Positions 57,933 to 64,000 of a stretch of 64,000 nt of DNA are shown here, piece by piece; within the stretch, counting starts at the first letter, position 1; each line of letters starts with the position of its first letter. Position numbers and translations under genes: made by a program. A model generated the notes under the pieces. It was not told the DNA's origin. It worked only from the letters and a program-made list of their open reading frames with translations, and did no database searches. Origin of the DNA: Methylobacterium gossipiicola (GTDB lineage Bacteria > Pseudomonadota > Alphaproteobacteria > Rhizobiales > Beijerinckiaceae); NCBI RefSeq assembly GCF_900113485.1, contig NZ_FOPM01000011.1, positions 1-64,000 on the forward strand, in the 5' to 3' direction.

Positions 57933-58319
57933 TCAGAGCGCCTTTTCCACGAGGCCTTCGATCCACTCGGGCTGGGTCTCGCCGATGGAGCGCCCGACCT
58001 CCTTCTCGCCCTTGAACGCGATCAACGTGCTTTGCATGCGGGCGTTGAGCGCCTTGAGAGCTGGCTTCTGGCTGTCGAAGTCGACGTCGAACACCTGCAG
58101 GTCCTTGAACCGCGGGTCGGACCCGAGCTTAGCCAGGATGGGCTTCTGCGTCTTGCAGATCGGGCACCAGGGCGCGCTGATCTCGACCAGGATCGGCTTG
58201 CCGGCCTTCTGCGCGGCGGCCAGGGCTTCCGGCGTGTACGGTAGGAAGTCGGCGGCCTGGGCCGGGACGATCCCGAGCGGTGCCGCCGCAAGGAGGGCGA
58301 GGAGGGTACGGCGGATCAT
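57933..58319 (-). CDS. Periplasmic thioredoxin-like protein
   Basis: The 128-residue protein from ATG 58319 has a signal peptide (GIVPAQAADF) and a thioredoxin domain with C52-P-I-C55 (SAPWCPICKTQKPIL). It is 10 bp before ccdA, so it is probably the direct receiver of electrons from it. A longer frame starts at 58421 but adds an unlikely His/Pro-rich leader. Confidence 0.87.
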   Translation of the reverse strand: MIRRTLLALLAAAPLGIVPAQAADFLPYTPEALAAAQKAGKPILVEISAPWCPICKTQKPILAKLGSDPRFKDLQVFDVDFDSQKPALKALNARMQSTLIAFKGEKEVGRSIGETQPEWIEGLVEKAL

Positions 58320-58353
58320 CGAGGCGAGCCTTCGGGATGGAGGATGATGGTCG

Positions 58354-58941
58354 TCATTGGCCGACGGTCGACTTCGGGCGTGCGGCCCATCGCGCGTCGG
58401 GCCGTGACACGGCTGTGTCATGGCCGTCCTGCCAGCCCTCTATGCCCTGCGGGAACCAGTGGACTTTCCGGTAGCCCAGGGCGACGAGGCGCTTGCCGAG
58501 GTTCCAACTGCCCCAGCAGTCGGGGTGGCAGTAGGTGACGATGGGCCTTTCGAGGTCGCCCCCGGTGAGATCGGCGACCCGTGCCTTGAGGGCGTCCTGG
58601 GCGGCCGCGTCGAGGTCCCCTTCACCCGAGCCCGGCAGCCACGTGCTTCCTGGGATGTTGCGGTGGATGGGGAACCACAGGCCGCCCGGAGGCAGGCCGG
58701 CGGGCTTCCGGTCGACCTCCGAGACGTCGAGAAGCACCGGCTTATGCTCCTCGATCAGCTTGGCGACCTCACCGGCATCGACGACGGTGGCTCCTGCGAG
58801 GGTCTGCGGCGTGTAGCCGTGCAGCGCCCCCTGCCAGTAGCCGTCGGGCTCCCGCACGCCGACGGGCGAGTCGGCGGGCGCTGCGGCGGTCAGGAACACG
58901 GCGGCCGCGGCCACGATGGGAAGGCGGAGCACGGGTCGCAT
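58354..58941 (-). CDS. CXXCW-motif rhodanese-like protein (PQQ-associated type)
   Basis: The 195-residue protein has a signal peptide, a rhodanese-like fold (PVLLDVSEVDRKP, near 70-82) and the distinctive VTYCHPDCWGSWNLGKRLVALGY near 136-158 with two cysteines before Trp. This family usually lies beside PQQ-dependent alcohol dehydrogenases. Here its neighbour is a SoxYZ fusion, a combination also typical of the family. The start overlaps the SoxYZ stop. Confidence 0.85.
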   Translation of the reverse strand: MRPVLRLPIVAAAAVFLTAAAPADSPVGVREPDGYWQGALHGYTPQTLAGATVVDAGEVAKLIEEHKPVLLDVSEVDRKPAGLPPGGLWFPIHRNIPGSTWLPGSGEGDLDAAAQDALKARVADLTGGDLERPIVTYCHPDCWGSWNLGKRLVALGYRKVHWFPQGIEGWQDGHDTAVSRPDARWAARPKSTVGQ

Positions 58942-59762
58942 CAGTTGCTTGCCGAACGAACCGGAAAGCTTTTCTCCCAGTGGCCACCCTGGTTGTCCGT
59001 GGCGGTGACCTTCATCGGGCCGGCGCCGTCAGGCAGGTAGCCGAAGTTGATGACGGGGTTCGCCGAGATCGAGATGTCCCCGTCCATCGTGAAGACGCTC
59101 TTGTCGCCGTAGCTGACGGTGATCTTCTGGATGTAGCGGGCCGGGGTGTAGTCGCGCGTCACTTGGTTCATCTGCATGCCCGAGAAGTTCGGGTGGCGGA
59201 TCATCAGGGTCGCCTGGACGGGCTTGCCCGGCTGCGTCTCGCCGAACTTCATGCGCATGTCGCCCATGCCCTGCATCGCCTCCTCGTCGCTCATGCCCAT
59301 CGGTGCCGAGCAGCCGCCGGACGCCTTCACGTACTCCGTGGCCTCCTGGAACGTGCCGTCCTTCATCTTCGCGACGGCATGGACGTCGGTGTAGTTGTTG
59401 ACGCGCACGCGGAGCTTGAGCTCGCTGGGGTCGGCCGCCGGGCCGAAGACGAAGTGGGCGGCGTACGGCGTCGGGTTGTCGTCGATGATGAGCGACAGCT
59501 CCGCGACGTTGTCCTTGTCGGGCACGGTCAGGGTGATCGGCACGAGGGAGGCGTCGTCCGCCCGCTTCGGGGCGTCGATCTTCACCGCCTTGCCCCCGGA
59601 CTGGATCTTGGCGTCGCCGAAGATCTGCTGCTTGATCTCGCCCCAGCGCTCGGCGCGTTGGTTGTCGGAGTCGCCCGCCGCGGCATGCGCCGATCCGGCG
59701 GCGATCAGGATGGGCAGGGTTAGGCCCGCCAGCAGGGCGGTCGTCGGGCGCGATGATGCCAT
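58941..59762 (-). CDS. Fused SoxY-SoxZ-like carrier (quinoprotein-associated type)
   Basis: The 273-residue protein has a signal peptide (AAGSAHAAAG), a SoxY-like half ending in EYVKASGGCSAP (the Cys-bearing arm, here internal, near 145-152) and a SoxZ-like half (VQATLMIRHPNFSGMQMNQVTRDY, VTATDNQGGHW). Such fusions are known as quinoprotein dehydrogenase-associated SoxYZ-like carriers. No PQQ dehydrogenase is in the window, so its partner is either elsewhere or the sox enzymes nearby. Confidence 0.88.
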   Translation of the reverse strand: MASSRPTTALLAGLTLPILIAAGSAHAAAGDSDNQRAERWGEIKQQIFGDAKIQSGGKAVKIDAPKRADDASLVPITLTVPDKDNVAELSLIIDDNPTPYAAHFVFGPAADPSELKLRVRVNNYTDVHAVAKMKDGTFQEATEYVKASGGCSAPMGMSDEEAMQGMGDMRMKFGETQPGKPVQATLMIRHPNFSGMQMNQVTRDYTPARYIQKITVSYGDKSVFTMDGDISISANPVINFGYLPDGAGPMKVTATDNQGGHWEKSFPVRSASN

Positions 59763-59845
59763 GGCGTTTGCTCCTCCATTGTCGTCATGCCTGCCGTTCG
59801 CAGGTCCGATTGAGGAGACGGTAGCCCTTATCCGGCCGGGCGTCG

Positions 59846-59859
59846 GTGACCTGGGTCAC
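59846..59859. promoter_or_regulatory. Palindrome upstream of the SoxYZ operon
   Basis: GTGACC and GGTCAC flank TG, a perfect inverted repeat about 85 bp before the SoxYZ start. A near copy lies before the Crp/Fnr gene at 60069. It may be the binding site of that regulator. The rest of 59763-60163 (401 bp) shows no gene. Confidence 0.45.
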
Positions 59860-60068
59860 GCAAGTCGGCAGCCGCTCACGATTCTCTCAGAAACGGGCGC
59901 GGCGGCGGGTTCAGGGGGGAGGTCGCCTCACAGGGCGGTCGGGATTCGGACGCCGCCGGCGTAGGTCTTCGTGCGTCGAGGTGCCCTGGGACGGCATGGT
60001 TTTGCGTCCCGGTGATCGGCTTATGGGACCTCGCGGGAGATGGTATGCCGTAGGGGCCGAACGAGCCG

Positions 60069-60083
60069 GTGACCTTAGGTAAC
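60069..60083. promoter_or_regulatory. Similar palindrome upstream of the Crp/Fnr gene
   Basis: GTGACC-TTA-GGTAAC repeats the site at 59846 with one more spacer base and one change. Its place 80 bp before the regulator start would allow autoregulation. Confidence 0.4.
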
Positions 60084-60163
60084 ACCGGCCTGGAACGGCG
60101 GGAGAAACTTCCAAGAACGACCGGGCGGTCATGCATCGCGCCGGCGGCAGGCGGATGTCACAT

Positions 60164-60838
60164 ATGCCGGACAACCATCAGGTCGAGCGCTGGATCGAGC
60201 GCTTCCCCCTCATCAAGGGCTTCTCCGCCGCCCATCTGCAGATCGCGCGCGGCACGGTGCACTTCCCCGTCCTCGAAGCCGGGGCCGTCGCATACGAGCT
60301 CGATGGCGCCTGCGCGAACTACCTCATGTGCATCGACGGTCGGACCCGCGTGTTCCGCATGTCGGAGGGCGGGCGCGAGGTGCTGATCTACAAGGTCGGC
60401 GCGGGCGGGACATGCGTGCTCACCACCCAGTGCCTGTTGGCCGGCGGGGGCTTCCCTGCCGAGAGCATCGCGGAGGAGCGCACCGAACTTGCGGCGATCC
60501 CGGCCTCGACGTTCCAGCAGTTGATGGCGGAGAGCCCGGAGTTTCGAAGCTTCGTCCTCGACGACTATTCCCGGCTCATGGCGAGCATGTTCACGCTGAT
60601 CGAGGAGGTGGCTTTCGCGCCGCTGGAGCAAAGGCTTGCCCGTCGGCTCCTCACGGAGGCCGGCCCCGACGGCGTCGTCCACAAGACCCACCAGCAACTC
60701 GCCGCCGACGTGGGCAGCGTCCGCGAGGTCGTCAGCCGCATCCTGGCACAATGGGCCGAGGCCGGTCTCGTGATCCTGCGGCGCGGTCAGGTCGAGATCG
60801 CCGACCGCGCGGCCCTGGCCTCCAACCGCCTCCATTAG
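60164..60838 (+). CDS. Crp/Fnr-family regulator with a cysteine-rich sensor domain
   Basis: The 224-residue protein from ATG 60164 (AGGCGG nine bases before) has a cyclic-nucleotide-binding-like fold and a C-terminal Crp-type helix-turn-helix (HQQLAADVGSVREVVSRILAQW). Four cysteines (C50, C56, C84, C90) occur as DGACANYLMC and GGTCVLTTQC; the second pair is common in a subgroup of this family and could sense redox state or persulfide. It is divergent from the SoxYZ-CXXCW-Trx-CcdA operon, its likely target. Confidence 0.85.
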   Translation: MPDNHQVERWIERFPLIKGFSAAHLQIARGTVHFPVLEAGAVAYELDGACANYLMCIDGRTRVFRMSEGGREVLIYKVGAGGTCVLTTQCLLAGGGFPAESIAEERTELAAIPASTFQQLMAESPEFRSFVLDDYSRLMASMFTLIEEVAFAPLEQRLARRLLTEAGPDGVVHKTHQQLAADVGSVREVVSRILAQWAEAGLVILRRGQVEIADRAALASNRLH

Positions 60839-61662
60839 TCGACGGGGTCCGGTTATCCGAGCACCATCAGGGAACGGCGGAACGGAGCCCGTCGACGAGA
60901 CCGTCACTCCTGAGGGGCGGCAACGCTTGCTGCGACGAATGGTAGGAGCATCACGGTACCGCCGCATGCTTCGCCACTTACTGCCAGTACGGCTTGGTAC
61001 CCAACGTCCAGCGGCGACCGACACGAGGCGCTTTGCACCCTGGCTGGGCATCCGCGCGTCATCCGGCCCGGCGGGCGTAGCGTCCCTCGTCGCGAGGCTC
61101 GAAGTAGCGCCCGAACGACACCCGCACGTCCATCTTCTTGAGGGTCGCCGGGGGAAAGCGGCTCCTTGTGCAAGGTGGCGCCGCGGAGCGTCACGGCTCT
61201 GAGCTCCGGCAGGATCTCGGTAGGCGTCAGGGGCCCCCGCTCAACGAGCACCTCGGCTATCTCTTGCCTGACGCGGGCCCAGAACTCTTTGGCCTCGAAG
61301 CGGTCAAGCTGGTTCTCGACCTTGGCGAGGCGCAGCTGGACGCGCCCGGCCTCGTCCTCGGTGGCCTCGGCATGGGCGGCGAGCGCAGCATTCCCGACCT
61401 GAGGTCTTGTAGCCTCCCGGCCAGACCATTCCGTGCTGAATCCGCTGGCGAGCGAAGAGCGGCCATTCCAGCGTTTGTGGCAGAAGGTCCGGTAGTGGCG
61501 CGAAGCCGTCGTTCGGCGGACGGATGCTGAACAGCGGCCGTCCACTCTGAGCGGACAGCCCACTACCGACGCACCCCAGTCAATTCGACCGCCGTTGGCA
61601 CTTCCAAAAAGCGGCGTTCGATAGCTGTCTGGCAACTTGAGCTTGAGGTGGGCAATCGTACT
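60839..61662. other. Decayed region, no intact gene
   Basis: About 820 bp without a convincing complete gene. On the minus strand frames change between recognisable-looking stretches: SGRPLFSIRPPNDGFAPLP (around 61530-61590), a helical segment RLAKVENQLDRFEAKEFWARVRQEIAEVL (around 61230-61340) and VSFGRYFEPRDEGRYARRA (around 61070-61130). The first and third need other frames than the second. It looks like one or two genes broken by small indels; the families were not recognised. Confidence 0.45.
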
Positions 61663-61947
61663 TCAGGCCGGCTTACTGCTCGCAACGTGATGCAGCTGAA
61701 CATCGGCCTTAATAATCATACTTTTTATATCTGGCGACGGGCCCTCGCCACGAAATCTAAGCAAATCGCTCTCGGTATCCCACTCCTCATAGACAACGAC
61801 GACGTTAGGTTCGATCGGGTCCGCGACCACAACGAATGATCGACATCCTCTTGCCTCTCGCGCCACCGAAATAACCTCATGCGTCAAGGCAAGAAAGGCA
61901 CCTCTTTGTCCGGGGCTGAGCATAATAATACCAGAAACGATAATCAT
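61663..61947 (-). CDS. Antibiotic-biosynthesis-monooxygenase (ABM) domain protein
   Basis: The 94-residue protein has the ABM dimeric alpha-beta barrel plan: IIMLSPGQRGAFLALTHEV, EARGCRSFVVVADP and VVVYEEWDTESDLLRF. Such proteins act as small monooxygenases or unknown binding proteins. Codon use is more AT-rich at its 3' end than in the neighbours. It follows the DotM-like gene by 18 bp. Confidence 0.8.
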   Translation of the reverse strand: MIIVSGIIMLSPGQRGAFLALTHEVISVAREARGCRSFVVVADPIEPNVVVVYEEWDTESDLLRFRGEGPSPDIKSMIIKADVQLHHVASSKPA

Positions 61948-61965
61948 GCTATACTCTGATTTGGC

Positions 61966-62880
61966 CTAATAACTCGTCACCACCGACTGCAAGGTCGGAT
62001 CGACATGGCGTAGCCATGCATAATCCGGAAAGAACAGCCGGCCCGTCGGCAGGGCAAGGCTCGCCAGTTGGGTGACGGCGTCGTCCAGCGTGGCGGCGCC
62101 TTCGATCAGATCGTGGACCCGATCGAGCATATCGATGTCCCGGCCGGCTTGATCCGAGATCGCCATCACCATGAGGCTCCGCAGGTCGGCCTGGGTCACT
62201 GTAAGCGGCGGGGCGGCCGGATCCGCGGCGAAGCGGTCCGAAGCCGTCCAGGCGGCCTTCAGCACGCTGGCGTGAGCCTTCCGGTCCTTGAGCGGGGCCG
62301 CAGCGTCGATCGTAAGGAACAGGACGGCCGCGAATTGCCAGGGTACCGATTCCGCCACGCCCTCCACCGCCCGCGCGTCGCGCAGGTCGCGCAGCCCCGC
62401 GAACGGGTTGGCGACGGCGACCGGCGCGGGCGCATCGGTCTCGTCCGCGCCTGAGGGCGAGCGAACCCGGCAGAGCGGCGGCGCGAACTTCGCCAGGATG
62501 ACCTCCTGCGAGAACTCTGGAGCGGGTGCCGTGATGAGGACCTCGATGTGCTCGCGGCTGCGCTTGCGCCAAGCCAGACAGCCCAGAAGCGCGGTGAGCC
62601 CTGTCGCCACAAGGCCGAAGCCGACCGACGACTTGTAGATCGAGACGAAGGCGAAGGGCTGCCCGGCCGGCATGGTCATGAAGTACTGGCCCCAGCCGGT
62701 GAACCGCCACAGGGTGGCGGTCTCGGCGAGGCGCATGCCGGCATAGACCTGCCCGAGGATCGGCGAGAAGGTCCACCAGAGCAGACCCAGCATGGCCATG
62801 GTGGCCAGGCCGATGGCGCCGAGGGCGACGATCCGGCCGGGGCTGACGGTCGTGATCGGCTCGCGGAACAGGGGCGTCAT
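61966..62880 (-). CDS. DotM/TrbA-like two-span protein of the transfer system
   Basis: The 304-residue protein has two spans (about 20-44, ALGAIGLATMAMLGLLWW, and 82-104) and a soluble C-terminal domain with FAGLRDLRDARAVEGVAESVPWQFA. Topology and length recall DotM/IcmP and IncI TrbA, partners of the coupling protein DotL/TrbC. Its start overlaps the Fic gene stop. Sequence evidence is modest, so another T4SS membrane protein is possible. Confidence 0.45.
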   Translation of the reverse strand: MTPLFREPITTVSPGRIVALGAIGLATMAMLGLLWWTFSPILGQVYAGMRLAETATLWRFTGWGQYFMTMPAGQPFAFVSIYKSSVGFGLVATGLTALLGCLAWRKRSREHIEVLITAPAPEFSQEVILAKFAPPLCRVRSPSGADETDAPAPVAVANPFAGLRDLRDARAVEGVAESVPWQFAAVLFLTIDAAAPLKDRKAHASVLKAAWTASDRFAADPAAPPLTVTQADLRSLMVMAISDQAGRDIDMLDRVHDLIEGAATLDDAVTQLASLALPTGRLFFPDYAWLRHVDPTLQSVVTSY

Positions 62881-64000
62881 GCCGAGCGTCCCAGGGACGG
62901 CTCGTCCCGGCCGAGCGTCTGCTGCTGGGCAAGGCTCGTCTGCAGCTTGTCGTCGGCGACCACAGCCTTGAGCAGCGGCTTCAGAACCGCGCGGATCTCC
63001 TCCAGGCTCTGGCCCTGAGGGAGCAGCTTCCTGGCTTCACCGGACAAGCCTTCGATCAGCACGGCCGACCCCTCGCGCCCGAAGCGGTCGATCAAGCTCC
63101 GGTCGATCTGGCGCACTTCCTGGGCCAACCGGGGATCCGCGGCGATCTCCTGCGGCGAGCGCGTCTTCAGGGCCTCGGCGAGGGCTTCGCTCGGCCCCGG
63201 GATCTCGATGGCGTTGCGGCCGACCTCCTCCGGTCGCTGGTCGTTCAGGGCCAGGAGGCTCGCCGGGATCAGGACCCGGCCGACGATCTGGGAGCGCACG
63301 GCCTCCTCGCGCGGCTGTTCCCTCTCGGGGCGTCGGCCTTCGGGCAGCACCCGGACGTCGACGCGGTCGTTGTTGCGCGGCATCGTGTGGAAGGCGGTCA
63401 GCGGCACGGCCGAGACCTGCCGGGAGTCGCGGATCAGGGCATGATGATAGCTCGTGGCGATCACCTGCCCGCGGACCTGGGCGCCCGGCTCGGGCAGGAC
63501 GATGCGCGGCGCGCCCATCAGGCGCAGCGCCTCCACCGCGTCGGCCGACAGGCGGCCGAGCACCGGATGCGCCCGCATCTCCTCCGAGTAGCGCGCGTTC
63601 TGGATCGTCTCGGCCAGCGGCCGGATCTTGCCGCGGGTGGCGAGGACGAGGGCGTCGCGGGTCTCGCTCGGCACCCGGTTGATGAGGCCCTGGTCGAGCG
63701 GCTGGCGGTGGTGGCGAGCGTGCTGCTCCATGAAGGCGAGCAGGGTCCGGGTGTTGCCCTCCCGGAACGGGTGGGCCTGCCACAGGGTGGAGAAAGCCTG
63801 GGCGTAGGCGACCGTCGGCCGGTCCTGCTTCAAGTCGCCCGGGGGCTGGCGGAGGCGGTCCAGCGCCGACCGGGCATGGCTCTCGATCGCCGCCGGCGGG
63901 CTGTAGGCCACGCTCTTGCCCTGGAGCACGATCTCGGGCTTCCACAGATCGATCGTGCGGGTCTCGCCCGCCCACGGGTAGATCTCACCGAACAGCCGCT
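62877..64000 (-). CDS. Fic-domain protein (AMPylator-like), N-terminus outside window
   Basis: The frame is open to the right edge. The visible 374 residues start inside a Fic fold (RLFGEIYPWAGETRT) and contain the catalytic motif HPFREGNTRT (63744-63773), which fits HPFx(D/E)GNxR with the histidine and both arginine/asparagine positions kept. A C-terminal region of about 280 helical residues follows (AEALKTRSPQEIAADPRLAQEV, LLPQGQSLEEIRAVLKPLL). Fic proteins transfer AMP or related groups to target proteins; VbhT of Bartonella is a Fic toxin linked to a conjugation system. It is coupled (ATGA) to the DotM-like gene, so it may be an effector or toxin of this apparatus. An inhibitory antitoxin would be expected just outside the window. 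Confidence 0.85.
   Translation of the reverse strand, partial: RLFGEIYPWAGETRTIDLWKPEIVLQGKSVAYSPPAAIESHARSALDRLRQPPGDLKQDRPTVAYAQAFSTLWQAHPFREGNTRTLLAFMEQHARHHRQPLDQGLINRVPSETRDALVLATRGKIRPLAETIQNARYSEEMRAHPVLGRLSADAVEALRLMGAPRIVLPEPGAQVRGQVIATSYHHALIRDSRQVSAVPLTAFHTMPRNNDRVDVRVLPEGRRPEREQPREEAVRSQIVGRVLIPASLLALNDQRPEEVGRNAIEIPGPSEALAEALKTRSPQEIAADPRLAQEVRQIDRSLIDRFGREGSAVLIEGLSGEARKLLPQGQSLEEIRAVLKPLLKAVVADDKLQTSLAQQQTLGRDEPSLGRSA

Overview
The window is high-GC DNA from an alphaproteobacterium, most likely a Methylobacterium/Methylorubrum-type methylotroph. Protein styles, a repABC replication cassette and the quinoprotein-associated SoxYZ and CXXCW proteins support this; the genus is inference. 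The replicon is a plasmid or chromid: repA-repB-repC lies at 0.86-4.5 kb on the minus strand with an antisense control RNA between repB and repC and palindromic parS-like sites inside the start of repB. The extreme left end (1-0.7 kb) is a pile-up of broken mobile DNA: an IS5-type transposase tail, a Tn3-type resolvase without its catalytic end, a 38-bp Tn3-type terminal repeat, and an IS256-type transposase start carrying an 8-bp frameshifting duplication.

From 4.7 to 26.5 kb runs a type IVB (Dot/Icm-like, IncI-tra-like, MPF_I) secretion/conjugation system. The minus-strand half holds a DotL-like protein whose Walker A motif is destroyed, DotA/TraY, three secreted related proteins, an M23 endopeptidase, an IcmT-like protein, an M15-like peptidase, DotB, DotC and a very short lipoprotein. 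The plus-strand half holds a thioredoxin-fold protein and then DotJ-DotI-DotH-DotG, two small membrane proteins, DotO and a pilin/IcmD-like protein. The system resumes at the right edge (62-64 kb) with a two-TM DotM/TrbA-like protein and a Fic-domain protein that runs off the window.

Between these parts, 27-61 kb is a sulfur-metabolism island. Block A (27-36.5 kb): a two-cysteine ArsR repressor, a QseBC/PmrAB-like two-component pair, DsbD, a DsbA-like protein, an L,D-transpeptidase, a DsrE protein, a split YeeE transporter, a TauE gene broken by an amber codon, a persulfide dioxygenase and a rhodanese. Two intact insertion sequences (IS701-type and IS481-type) sit head to tail at CTAG targets. 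Block B (39-47.8 kb): a cyanide-insensitive-type bd quinol oxidase, a peroxiredoxin, a second ArsR, a DUF442-sulfide:quinone reductase fusion, an intact TauE, a DUF2892 protein, a second persulfide dioxygenase and a one-piece YeeE. Block C (47.8-57 kb): soxR-soxS and soxW-soxXYZABCD with a SoxH-like hydrolase and a second DsrE protein. Block D (57.2-60.8 kb): CcdA, a thioredoxin, a CXXCW rhodanese-like protein, a fused SoxYZ carrier and a Crp/Fnr regulator.

Together the genes would import or receive sulfide, thiosulfate and sulfite, oxidise sulfide to persulfide with electrons passed to quinone and the bd oxidase, oxidise persulfide in the cytoplasm, oxidise thiosulfate to sulfate in the periplasm with SoxCD, and keep the periplasmic carriers reduced. 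The island appears as cargo inside a conjugative repABC replicon. Repeated operator-like palindromes suggest that the blocks are coordinated by persulfide-type ArsR sensors.
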